Origin: Geodermatophilus bullaregiensis
GTDB taxonomy: Bacteria > Actinomycetota > Actinomycetes > Mycobacteriales > Geodermatophilaceae
Assembly (NCBI RefSeq): GCF_016907675.1
Contig: NZ_JAFBCJ010000001.1
Location: 1,178,001-1,242,000, forward strand
Reading direction: 5' to 3'
DNA length: 64,000 nt
Shown: piece after piece, positions 33,844 through 41,786 of the stretch
How the letters are laid out: every line of letters begins with the position of its first letter
Numbering within the stretch: the stretch's first letter is position 1
Translations under genes and position numbers: made by a program
The notes under the pieces: model-generated
What the model was told of the DNA's origin: nothing
Database searches by the model: none
The model's input: the letters and a program-made list of their open reading frames with translations, nothing else

Positions 33844-36495
33844 TCAGCGGTCCTCGTCGCCGCCGGGCCGGACGTCGCGGGCCAGCTGCCGCAGCTCCCC
33901 GACGACGTCGCCGGCCACGCCCGAGAGCCGGTGCAGCGCCCCCGACACCAGCCGGCGCACCGACGCGGGGTCCAGCCCGAGCGCCATCCCCAGCCCTGCG
34001 GCGACGTCGAGCCCCGTGAAGCCGGCCGCGGGCGCCGGCGGCTCCGCCCGCTCCGGTGACCAGCGCATCGCGTCGCCGGATACGGTGACGTCACCGCCGG
34101 CCCCGTCGAGCGCGTCGGCCAGGTCGGGATCGGGCGCGGGGACGACCGCGGGCAGGGCCGGGCCCGGGTCCGGGCCGGGCACGGCGACGTCGCCGGCTCC
34201 CGTCCCGTCCCCCGCCGTGCCGGACAGGCGGGTGAGCACCAGCAGGGCGACGTCGTCGGCCCGGCGCGGACCGGTGAGGACGGCCAGCAGCCGGTCGCAC
34301 AGCACGTCCGGGTCGGCCGGCCCCTCCGACTCCGCCGCCACCTCCTCGGCGACCGCGCGCAGCCGGTCGAGCCCCGCGTCGAGGTCGGCGGTGCGGCTCT
34401 CCACGAGCCCGTCGGTGAACAGCACCAGCGACGCGCCGGCCGGCAGCCGGCCCGACCACTCCGGCGCCGGGCCGGGCGGCGCCCCCAGGACGCGGCCCGG
34501 GGACACCGGCAGCAGCTCCGCGCGCCCGCCGGTCACCAGCAGCGGCGGCAGGTGCCCGGCCGAGGCGATCCGCAGCTCCCCGGTCGACGGGCGCAGCGTG
34601 GCGAACAGCGCGGTGGCCATCCGCGGCAGCCCGAGCAGCGGCCAGCTGTCGTGCAGCCGCTCGACCAGCGCCCCGGGCCGCGGCCGGTCGACCAGCAGCG
34701 CCCGGTGCACGCTGCGCAGCTGCCCCATCGTCGCGGCGGCGGTGACGTCGTGGCCGACGACGTCACCGACGGCGAGCGCGACGTCGGTGCCGCCGGGCAG
34801 CGGGACGACGTCGTAGAAGTCCCCGCCGACGTCGGCGCCGCGGCTGCCCGGCAGGTAGCGCACCGCCAGGGCCAGCCCGGGCACCTCGGGCGGGTCCGGC
34901 GGGAGCAGGCTGCCCTGCAGCGTGTGGGAGGTGCGCGACTCGAGCTCGAAGCGCTGGGCGACGTCCATGCCCTGCGACATCTGCAGCGCCAGCTGCTCGG
35001 CGGTCTCGACGTCGGCCTCGGTGAACCGCCCGCGGCGGGCGTCGGCGCCCAGCGAGATGACACCGAGCGGCCGGCCCTCGACCATCAGGGGCACGCAGAT
35101 GAGGTCGGCGAGCTCGAGCGCCCGGGTGACCTCCAGGTGCTCCGGCGAGGTGCTCAGCAGCTCCATCAGGGGCGGGTCGACCCCCCGCGCCCAGATCGTG
35201 CGGTGCTCGACCATGGCCCGGACGCTCGGGTGGCTGCCGTCGCGGCGCGGCAGGTGCTCGTCGCGCAGCTGCTCGACCAGGTGCCGGCGGGCCGGGTCGG
35301 CGTGCGCCACCACCGGCGCGACCAGCCCGCGCTCGGTCACCAGGTCGATGACGCAGATGTCGGCCAGCTGCTGCACCGCCAGCTCGGCCAGCCGCTCGAC
35401 GGTCTCCCCGACCTCGCTCGGCGCGGCCAGCAGCCGGGCGGCGTCGAGCAGGAACGCCGAGCGGGCCGCCTGGCGCACCGTCTCCTCGTACAGCCGGACC
35501 CGCTCCAGCGCCTGCCCGGCCTGGCGGCCGAGGGTGGCCAGCAGCTCGGCGTCGGCCGGCACCAGCGCGCCGCGGGTGCCGGGCTCGGAGAGGCTGATCA
35601 GCTCGCTGTCGTCGGTGACGCCGAGGACGAGGACGAGGGCGCCCAGGTGGCGGTCGTCGGCGGCCGACACCGGGACGACGACGAGCGCCTCCTGCCCGGC
35701 CTCGGTCATGGTCGCGGCCAGGCCGGGCCAGCGCTGCCGCAGCTCGGGCCCGACCGGCGCCGCCCGCACCCCGCCCGTGCGCACCAGCTCGGCCCCCGCC
35801 GGTGCCGCCGTGGCCAGCTCGACGAGCAGCTCGGCCGACAGCCCGTCGGCGGCCGCGAGGGTGACCGGGACCGGCTGCCCCTCGACCCGCTCCCCCGGGA
35901 CGGGCTCGGCCAGCCACAACCCGGCGCCGCCGGCCTCGACCGCCGACCGCGCACGGCGCACCACCACGTCGGCGACCTGCTCGGCCGAGGAGGCGGCGGC
36001 GAGCTCGGACACCACCTGCTGCAGGGTCCGCGCCCGGGCCTCGGAGTCCGCGGCGGCCCGCTGCGCGCTCAGCAGCGCCCGCTCGTAGCGCCGTCGCGAC
36101 GTCGCCTCGAAGACCGTGGCGCGCACGAGCACCGGCTGCCCCTCGGCGTCGCGGACCTCCACGGCGTTGAGCAGGCAGGGCAGCACCGACCCGTCGGCGC
36201 GGACGACGTCGAGCGCCACCTCCCGCACCGCCCCCTGCAGCCGCAGCAGCGGCGCGAGGTGGGTCTCGTAGAACACGCGGCCGCCGGCGCTGAGCAGGTC
36301 GGGCAGCCGCCGGCCGCGTACGTCGTCGGGGTGCCGTCCGGTCCAGGCGCAGAAGGTGCCGTTGACCTTGACCACGCGCCCGTCGGGGACCATCGACAGG
36401 TAGCCGCAGGGCGCGTTCTCGTAGAGGTCCGCGGGGTCCTCCTCGAGCAGCCGGGCCAGTCCCTCGTCCCGGGGCCCGTTCTCCGCACGGTCCAT
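33844..36495 (-). CDS. RsbP-like PAS-GAF-PP2C serine phosphatase
   Basis: 883 residues. PAS domain at about 20-130 (Y-E-N-A-P-C-G-Y-L-S-M-V-P-D-G-R and F-C-A-W-T-G-R), then one or two GAF-type domains at about 150-330 and 340-510, and a SpoIIE-type PP2C domain at about 545-745 with L-Q-G-S-L-L-P-P, G-G-D-F-Y-D-V-V, G-D-V-V-G-H-D-V-T-A-A and L-V-L-F-T-D-G-L-V-E-S. The aspartates of the metal site are present. The last 130 residues are an acidic/proline linker and a helical end. With the RsbQ-like gene just upstream on the same strand it matches the Bacillus RsbQ-RsbP energy-stress pair, in which a PAS-bound ligand triggers dephosphorylation of a STAS anti-anti-sigma factor. No PAS cofactor residues can be inferred. 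Confidence 0.88.
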   Translation of the reverse strand: MDRAENGPRDEGLARLLEEDPADLYENAPCGYLSMVPDGRVVKVNGTFCAWTGRHPDDVRGRRLPDLLSAGGRVFYETHLAPLLRLQGAVREVALDVVRADGSVLPCLLNAVEVRDAEGQPVLVRATVFEATSRRRYERALLSAQRAAADSEARARTLQQVVSELAAASSAEQVADVVVRRARSAVEAGGAGLWLAEPVPGERVEGQPVPVTLAAADGLSAELLVELATAAPAGAELVRTGGVRAAPVGPELRQRWPGLAATMTEAGQEALVVVPVSAADDRHLGALVLVLGVTDDSELISLSEPGTRGALVPADAELLATLGRQAGQALERVRLYEETVRQAARSAFLLDAARLLAAPSEVGETVERLAELAVQQLADICVIDLVTERGLVAPVVAHADPARRHLVEQLRDEHLPRRDGSHPSVRAMVEHRTIWARGVDPPLMELLSTSPEHLEVTRALELADLICVPLMVEGRPLGVISLGADARRGRFTEADVETAEQLALQMSQGMDVAQRFELESRTSHTLQGSLLPPDPPEVPGLALAVRYLPGSRGADVGGDFYDVVPLPGGTDVALAVGDVVGHDVTAAATMGQLRSVHRALLVDRPRPGALVERLHDSWPLLGLPRMATALFATLRPSTGELRIASAGHLPPLLVTGGRAELLPVSPGRVLGAPPGPAPEWSGRLPAGASLVLFTDGLVESRTADLDAGLDRLRAVAEEVAAESEGPADPDVLCDRLLAVLTGPRRADDVALLVLTRLSGTAGDGTGAGDVAVPGPDPGPALPAVVPAPDPDLADALDGAGGDVTVSGDAMRWSPERAEPPAPAAGFTGLDVAAGLGMALGLDPASVRRLVSGALHRLSGVAGDVVGELRQLARDVRPGGDEDR

Positions 36496-36509
36496 GCCGG
36501 CCGGCCCGG

Positions 36510-37313
36510 TCAGCTCTCGATGCGGCGGAGGAAGGCGCGGATGGCCGCCGTGGTCTCCTCCGGCGCCGACAGGTGCGGGCAGTGCCCGGTGGCCGACAGC
36601 TTCGTGAAGACGCTGCCGGGCACGTTCTCGTGCACGTAGCGGCCCACGGCCTCCGGGGCGATCGCGTCCTCGCTGCACTGCAGGACCAGCGTCGGGACAC
36701 AGACCCCGGGCAGGTCGGCGCGGTTGTCGGACAGGAAGGTGACCCGCGCGAACTGGCGGGCCACCGTGGGGTCGGTGCGGCAGAAGCTCTCGGCCAGCTC
36801 CTCGGCCACCCCCGGGTTGCCGGGGCCCGCGACCACCGGCGCCAGCGCCGCCGACCACTGCAGGGGGTTGCTGTCCAGGGAGTCCAGCAGCGCGGCGACG
36901 TCCGCGCGCGAGAAGCCACCGGAGTAGCCCTGCTCGTCGACGTAGCGGGGACTGGGGCCGACCATCACCATCGCGCCGAACAGCTCCGGCGCCTGCGCGA
37001 CGGCGAGGACGCCCATCATCGCGCTCACCGAGTGGCCGACGTAGACGACGTCGGTCAGCTCCAGCGTCCGGCAGATGTCGACGACGTCGTCGGCGTAGCC
37101 GCGCAGCGATCCGTAGCGCTGCGGGTCGTAGGCCGAGATGTCGGAGCCGCCCGAGCCCACGTGGTCGAAGGTGACCACCCGGTGGTCGGCGGCGAAGCCG
37201 GGCGCGACGGCCCGCCACATGGTCTGGTCGCAGCCGAACCCGTGGGCGAACAGCATCGGCCGGCCGGCCTCCGGGCCGCTCACGCGCACACAGTTCCGCG
37301 TGATCGCGCTCAC
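36510..37313 (-). CDS. rsbQ: RsbQ-like alpha/beta hydrolase
   Basis: 267 residues. It matches the RsbQ/KAI2 group closely: H-G-F-G-C-D-Q-T-M-W near the oxyanion hole, D-H-V-G-S-G-G-S-D, the nucleophile S95 in G-H-S-V-S-A-M-M-G, E-E-L-A-E-S-F-C-R-T-D-P-x-V-A-R-Q-F-A, the acid Asp in C-S-E-D-A-I-A-P, and the His in S-A-T-G-H-C-P-H-L. RsbQ is required with RsbP for the energy-stress response, apparently making or presenting a small hydrophobic ligand to the PAS domain. The gene is 14 bases upstream of the phosphatase gene on the same strand. The catalytic triad is intact. Confidence 0.92.
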   Translation of the reverse strand: MSAITRNCVRVSGPEAGRPMLFAHGFGCDQTMWRAVAPGFAADHRVVTFDHVGSGGSDISAYDPQRYGSLRGYADDVVDICRTLELTDVVYVGHSVSAMMGVLAVAQAPELFGAMVMVGPSPRYVDEQGYSGGFSRADVAALLDSLDSNPLQWSAALAPVVAGPGNPGVAEELAESFCRTDPTVARQFARVTFLSDNRADLPGVCVPTLVLQCSEDAIAPEAVGRYVHENVPGSVFTKLSATGHCPHLSAPEETTAAIRAFLRRIES

Positions 37314-37443
37314 GCTCCGAACGTAACGGACGGCGCCGTCCCTGTCGCCGTCCGGGGGCGCACCGCTCCGAGCCGGAACCGCGCCGCGACGCCCGTCGGG
37401 CCGTCGACCGCGCCGGGCGGGCAGGACGGGTGCTGGAGGAGGG

Positions 37444-37475
37444 GGGTCCCCTACCCCGCACCGGGGGAGGGACCC
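37444..37475 (-). terminator. Nested hairpin after the zinc-ribbon gene
   Basis: GGGTCCC (37444-37450) pairs with GGGACCC (37469-37475), and inside it CCCCG pairs with CGGGG around CAC. It lies 23 bases beyond the minus-strand stop of the 43-residue zinc-ribbon gene. Confidence 0.6.
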
Positions 37476-37497
37476 GCAGGGAGCCGGGTGCGAGGGG

Positions 37498-37629
37498 TCA
37501 CCAGCGCGACGTGCCGCAGTCGGTGCAGCGCTTCTTGGCGGTGGTGGTCTCGACGCGGCAGTTCGGGCAGGTCCAGGTCATCCGACCCGTCGCCCGGTCC
37601 GTGGTCCGCTCGGTCGTGGTGGTGCTCAT
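37498..37629 (-). CDS. 43-residue zinc-ribbon protein
   Basis: ATG at 37629 with GAGGAG four bases upstream, TGA at 37498. The protein begins with a Thr-rich 16-residue tail and then has W-T-C-P-N-C (two Cys) and, 14 residues later, R-C-T-D-C-G (two Cys): a CxxC-x11-CxxC treble-clef or zinc-ribbon site. The start, site, and downstream hairpin all fit a real gene, which is small enough to be missed by automatic calling. Similar tiny zinc ribbons occur as accessory factors of RNA polymerase or ribosomes, but no role can be assigned. Divergent from the Asp-rich secreted protein gene. Confidence 0.75.
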   Translation of the reverse strand: MSTTTTERTTDRATGRMTWTCPNCRVETTTAKKRCTDCGTSRW

Positions 37630-37873
37630 GGTTCTCCTCGTCGTCCGGGTGAGCCCCCGACGGTAGTCACCCGTCATGACGTCTCGATGACATCGCGGTT
37701 GCGAGCGGACACCGGCGCGTCACGCGGCTCACGCGGGCCACCGGCGCCCGTCCTGCCGCCACAGGCGGTCTGCAAGCCGGCGTCCAAGACGGGTCCCAGT
37801 GCGGTGCAGGTGGCCCGCGTCAGCGTCCCGGCAGCGAGCCGACGACGGCTCCCGACCGAGGAAGGGCCCCGCC

Positions 37874-38539
37874 ATGACCCGCACCCGCACCACCCGCACC
37901 CTGCTGCGCACCGCCGTCCCCGTGGCCGCGCTCGCCACGGTGTTCGCCACCGCGGGCACCGCGTCGGCCGACCCGTACGCCCACAACGCCTACGACACCG
38001 ACGCCGACGGCCACCACGACGCCTACGCCTTCGACGACAGCGGCGACGGCTACGAGGACACCTGGGCGATCGACCGGGACGAGAACGGCCTCGTCGAGCA
38101 GGTCGCCGTCGACACCGACCTCGACGGCTGGGCCGACACCTTCGCCTTCGACAGCGACGAGGACGGCCACGTCGAGGAGGTCGGCGTGGACACGACCGTC
38201 AACGCGCTGCCCGACGTGTGGGGCGCCGACACCGACCTCGACGGCTCCATCGACACGCTGGCCCACGACCACGACGACGACGGCTACGCCGACTGGTCGG
38301 AGCCGGCGTACGTGACGTCCTACGAGTACGCGTCGGTCAGCTACGTGTTCGCCGAGGCCGACGGCTGGCTCTACTGGGAGACCACCGTCGAGTACGGCTA
38401 CGGCCTGGCCTCCGACGACGCCGTCGCCGACGGCGGCATCCGCTCGCTGACCGGCGAGGAGCCGGCGGTCCCCGCGCAGATGGAGGACGCCGAGCCGACC
38501 GGGGGCCTGGTGGCCGAGGCGCTGCGCACGCTCTTCTGA
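37874..38539 (+). CDS. Secreted Asp-rich calcium-binding-like protein
   Basis: 221 residues. A signal peptide with R-T-R-T-T-R-T basic start and cleavage near A-S-A-D at residue 33. The mature part is strongly acidic, with about eight D-x-D-x-D-G or D-x-D-x-D-x-x-x-E repeats (for example Y-D-T-D-A-D-G-H-H-D-A-Y, D-T-D-L-D-G-W-A-D-T) like the thrombospondin type-3 and dockerin-like loops that bind calcium. The C-terminal 75 residues are Tyr/Trp/Val-rich and then linker-like. ATG start, GAGGAAGGG site. Exported, probably wall- or medium-associated; function unknown. Confidence 0.8.
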   Translation: MTRTRTTRTLLRTAVPVAALATVFATAGTASADPYAHNAYDTDADGHHDAYAFDDSGDGYEDTWAIDRDENGLVEQVAVDTDLDGWADTFAFDSDEDGHVEEVGVDTTVNALPDVWGADTDLDGSIDTLAHDHDDDGYADWSEPAYVTSYEYASVSYVFAEADGWLYWETTVEYGYGLASDDAVADGGIRSLTGEEPAVPAQMEDAEPTGGLVAEALRTLF

Positions 38540-38552
38540 CCGGCGCCGGCCG

Positions 38553-39395
38553 ATGAGTCCCGGGCCGCCGGGCGGTCAGGAGCAGGTGGACACCACCTTC
38601 CTCCTGGTCCCCGGTGCCGGCGGGCGCGCCTGGTACTGGCACCGCCTGGTGCCCGAGCTCGAGCGGCGCGGGCACCGGGCGGTCGCCGTGGACCTGCCGG
38701 CCGGCGACGACGCCGCGGGCCTGCGCACCTACACCGACGTGGCGCTCGCCGCCCTCGGGTCGGCGGGCGCCGACGGTGGTGCGGTGGACGGCGACGTCGT
38801 GGTCCTGGGGCAGTCGATGGGCGGGCTGACCGCACCGCTGGTCGCCGCGCGCCGGCCGGTGCGGCTGCTGGTCCTGCTCAACGCGATGGTGCCGCGGCCC
38901 GGGGAGACCGGCGGGCAGTGGTGGGAGGCGGTCGACCAGGCCGGCGCCCGCGCGGCGTGCGCGCGGGCGCAGGGCCGCCCGGAGGACGACGACGTCGGGT
39001 CGGACTTCTCGCACGACGTCCCGGCGGAGGTGTGGGCCGCGGGCGCCGCGCACGCCGGGGAGCAGTCGGGCACCCCGTTCACCGAGCCGTGGCCGCTCGC
39101 CGCCTGGCCGGCCGTTCCCACCCGGGTGCTGGCCGGCCGCGACGACCGGTTCTTCCCCCCGGCGCTGCAGCGGCGGGTGGCCCGCGAGCGACTGGGTCTC
39201 GACGTCGAGGAGGTGCCCGGCGGTCACCTGGCCGCCCTCAGCCGGCCCGCCGAGCTGGCCGCGGCGCTCGACGCCTGCCTGCGCGAGACGCGGCACACGT
39301 CGGGAAGGGGTGACAGCGGGGCCCGGAATGGCGCAGGATGGTCGATTGCCGCGCGCGCCGGGAATGGCGCGGAAATGGCGGCGGAAGAGAACTGA
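38553..39395 (+). CDS. Alpha/beta hydrolase
   Basis: 280 residues. Fold marks: F-L-L-V-P-G-A-G-G-R-A-W-Y-W-H near the oxyanion hole and the nucleophile elbow V-L-G-Q-S-M-G-G-L-T, with a His in P-G-G-H-L-A-A-L; acid in R-D-D-R-F-F-P. It is the MenH/esterase-type family with a small-residue lid. Possible substrates include methyl esters or acyl-CoA. The final 35 residues are a non-homologous Gly/Ala tail that extends into DNA carrying two GGAATGGCGC copies ahead of the helicase gene. ATG 38553 is 13 bases after the previous stop. Confidence 0.85.
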   Translation: MSPGPPGGQEQVDTTFLLVPGAGGRAWYWHRLVPELERRGHRAVAVDLPAGDDAAGLRTYTDVALAALGSAGADGGAVDGDVVVLGQSMGGLTAPLVAARRPVRLLVLLNAMVPRPGETGGQWWEAVDQAGARAACARAQGRPEDDDVGSDFSHDVPAEVWAAGAAHAGEQSGTPFTEPWPLAAWPAVPTRVLAGRDDRFFPPALQRRVARERLGLDVEEVPGGHLAALSRPAELAAALDACLRETRHTSGRGDSGARNGAGWSIAARAGNGAEMAAEEN

Positions 39396-39420
39396 CGGCC
39401 ATTCTAGCAGAGGACGTGCA
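39320..39420 (+). promoter_or_regulatory. Repeat-bearing region upstream of the HelD gene
   Basis: GGAATGGCGC occurs twice (about 39326 and 39361) with a third partial GAAATGGCGG shortly after, all within the last codons of the preceding esterase gene. The following stretch to 39410 is the least GC-rich nearby, and contains ACGGCCATTCTAGCAG as a possible core promoter, followed by AGAGGA before the TTG start. Suggests a regulated promoter for the helicase. Confidence 0.3.
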
Positions 39421-41745
39421 TTGTCGACGACCCGGTCCGACGTCGTCCCCCACCCCGAGCTCACCCGCGAGCAGCACTACGTCACCGACCTCTACACCCG
39501 GCTCGACGCCGCCCGGGAGCTGGCCACCCGGCGGCTGCGCCAGGCCATCACCTGGCCGGCCGTCGACCCGCAGGCGCTGCAGGAGCGCGACGCCACCGTG
39601 CGGTTCCAGACCGAGCGGGTCACCGCCCTCGACGCCGCCGAGGCGGGCCTGTGCGTGGGCCGCATCGACCGTCTCGACGACGGCCCCCTCTACATCGGCC
39701 GGATCGGCCTGCCCGCCGACGACGCCGCGAGCGACCCCGCGCTGGTCGACTGGCGGGCGCCCGCGGCCCGGCCCTTCTACACGGCCACCCCCGTGCACCC
39801 GCTGGGCATCGGGCGGCGCCGGCACATCCGCACCCGCGGGCGCACCGTCGTCCGGCTCGACGACGAGGTGCTCACCGACGGGGTCGCCGGGTCCGGCCTC
39901 ACCGGCGAGGCGGCGCTGCTGGCCGCCCTGGACGCCTCCCGCACCGGGCGGATGACCGACATCGTCCGGACCATCCAGGCCGAGCAGGACCGGGTGATCC
40001 GCGCCGACGACCGCGGCGTGCTGGTCGTCCAGGGCGGGCCGGGCACCGGCAAGACGGCGGTGGCCCTGCACCGCGCGGCCTACCTGCTGTACACGCACCG
40101 CGAGCGGCTGGCGCGGCGCGGCCTGCTCGTCGTCGGGCCCACACCGACCTTCCTGCGCTACATCGCCGACGTGCTGCCCTCCCTGGGCGAGACCGGCGTG
40201 CTGCTCGCCGGGCTCGGCCAGCTGCGGCCGGGCCTCGACGCCCGCGGGGAGGAGTCACCGCAGGCCGCGGCGGTCAAGGGCCGGCTGGAGATGGTCGACG
40301 TGCTGCGCGCCGCGATCGCCGACCGGCAGGTCGTGCCCGACTCGCCTCGGGAGGTCCTCGTCGACGGGTTCGCGCTGCGGCTGCGGCCGATCGACGTCGT
40401 CCGGGCACAGAACGCCGCGCGCCGCGCCGACCCGCTGCACAACCTGGCCCGGCCGGTGTTCGTCCGGCGGGTGGTCGACCTGCTCACCCGCCGCTACGCC
40501 GAGCGGATCGGCGCGGGCATCGACGTCGGCCGGGACCTGTTCGACTCCGACGACCTCGCCGCGCTGCGCCGCGAGGTGGCCGGGGAACCCGGCGTCCGGT
40601 CGCTGCTGGCCCAGCTGTGGCCGGTGCTGACCCCCGAGCGGCTGCTGGCCGACCTCTACGCCGACCCGGCCCGCATCGCGGCGGCCACCCCCGGGTGGTC
40701 GGACGCCGACCGGGCGCTGCTGCACCGCCCGCGCGGGAGCGCCGCCTCCCCGGCAGCCTGGACGCCGGCCGACGTCCCCCTGCTCGAGGAGGCCGAGGAG
40801 CTGCTCGGCTTCGACGACAGCGCCCAGCGGGCCCGCGCCGACCGCGACCGCCGGCGGGCGCTGGCCCGGGCGCAGGAGACGCTCGACGTGCTGCACGGCT
40901 CCCGCTCGGTGGACCTCGAGGACGAGCACCTGGAGGCGGAGGTGCTCAGCGCCGGCGACCTGCTGTCGGCCGAGGACCTGGCCGACCGGCACCGCGAGCT
41001 GGACCTGCGCACCACCGCCGAGCGGGCCGCCGCCGACCGCACCTGGACCTTCGGGCACGTGGTCGTCGACGAGGCGCAGGAGCTCTCTCCGATGGCCTGG
41101 CGGCTGCTGGTGCGCCGCTGCCCCACCCGGTCGATGACCGTGGTCGGCGACGTGGCGCAGACCGGCAGCCTGGCCGGTGCGGACCGCTGGGACGCCGTGC
41201 TGCGCCCGCACGTCGGTGACGCCTGGCGGCTGGAGGAGCTGACGGTCAACTACCGGACGCCGGCCGAGGTCATGGAGGTCGCCGCCGACGTGCTGGCCGC
41301 CGGCGGCTCGGACGCCCGGCCGCCGCGCTCCGTGCGCACCGGGGGGAGGCCGCCGGTGGCCGAGACGACCGGGTCGGCGCGGCTGGCCGGGCGGGTGGCG
41401 TCGGTGGCCGCGGAGCTGGCCGGGAACGAGGGGACGACGGCGGTGCTGGTGCCGCCGAGCCGGGTGGCCGGAGTCGTCGCGGCGCTGCGTGAGCTGCGCC
41501 CCGACGTGCAGTCCGGCCCCGGCGCGGACTCCTCGCTCGGCCCGGTCGTGCTGACCCCCGGCGAGGCCAAGGGACTGGAGTTCGACGCGGTGGTCGTCGT
41601 CGACCCGCAGGGGGTGCTCGACGAGGGCGTGCGCGGGGTCAACGACCTCTACGTGGCGCTCACCCGCGCCACCCAGCGGCTGGTCGTGCTCGCCCCCGGC
41701 CCGCTGCCGGCGGTGCTGTCCCGGCTGGAGACCGCCGCGGCCTGA
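39421..41745 (+). CDS. helD: HelD-type superfamily 1 helicase, RNA-polymerase-associated
   Basis: 774 residues. N-terminal arm (E-Q-H-Y-V-T-D-L-Y-T-R-L-D helices) precedes the split Walker motif V-V-Q-G-G-P-G-T-G-K-T-A-V; then V-V-D-E-A-Q-E-L-S-P-M, G-D-V-A-Q, L-T-V-N-Y-R-T-P and V-A-L-T-R-A-T-Q-R-L in SF1 order. The D-W-R-A-P-A-A-R-P-F-Y-T segment is typical of actinobacterial HelD/HelR. Such ATPases release stalled RNA polymerase from DNA and can give low-level rifampicin tolerance. Start taken as TTG 39421 with AGAGGA upstream. Convergent to the cytochrome gene with a shared palindromic terminator. Family call is firm, drug phenotype is inference. Confidence 0.88.
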   Translation: MSTTRSDVVPHPELTREQHYVTDLYTRLDAARELATRRLRQAITWPAVDPQALQERDATVRFQTERVTALDAAEAGLCVGRIDRLDDGPLYIGRIGLPADDAASDPALVDWRAPAARPFYTATPVHPLGIGRRRHIRTRGRTVVRLDDEVLTDGVAGSGLTGEAALLAALDASRTGRMTDIVRTIQAEQDRVIRADDRGVLVVQGGPGTGKTAVALHRAAYLLYTHRERLARRGLLVVGPTPTFLRYIADVLPSLGETGVLLAGLGQLRPGLDARGEESPQAAAVKGRLEMVDVLRAAIADRQVVPDSPREVLVDGFALRLRPIDVVRAQNAARRADPLHNLARPVFVRRVVDLLTRRYAERIGAGIDVGRDLFDSDDLAALRREVAGEPGVRSLLAQLWPVLTPERLLADLYADPARIAAATPGWSDADRALLHRPRGSAASPAAWTPADVPLLEEAEELLGFDDSAQRARADRDRRRALARAQETLDVLHGSRSVDLEDEHLEAEVLSAGDLLSAEDLADRHRELDLRTTAERAAADRTWTFGHVVVDEAQELSPMAWRLLVRRCPTRSMTVVGDVAQTGSLAGADRWDAVLRPHVGDAWRLEELTVNYRTPAEVMEVAADVLAAGGSDARPPRSVRTGGRPPVAETTGSARLAGRVASVAAELAGNEGTTAVLVPPSRVAGVVAALRELRPDVQSGPGADSSLGPVVLTPGEAKGLEFDAVVVVDPQGVLDEGVRGVNDLYVALTRATQRLVVLAPGPLPAVLSRLETAAA

Positions 41746-41750
41746 CGACG

Positions 41751-41781
41751 GGCCGTCCTGCAGGGCCCCTGCAGGACGGCC
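41751..41781. terminator. Near-perfect palindromic bidirectional terminator
   Basis: GGCCGTCCTGCAGGG (41751-41765) mirrors CCCTGCAGGACGGCC (41767-41781) around one base. Lies between the convergent helicase and cytochrome P450 genes. Confidence 0.75.
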
Positions 41782-41786
41782 GGGCC

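Noticed and set aside
39238-39420. Rifamycin-associated element before HelD
   Set aside because: No GGGGCTTGCGGCAAG-like sequence is visible in the gap; the claim of rifampicin induction is not supported.
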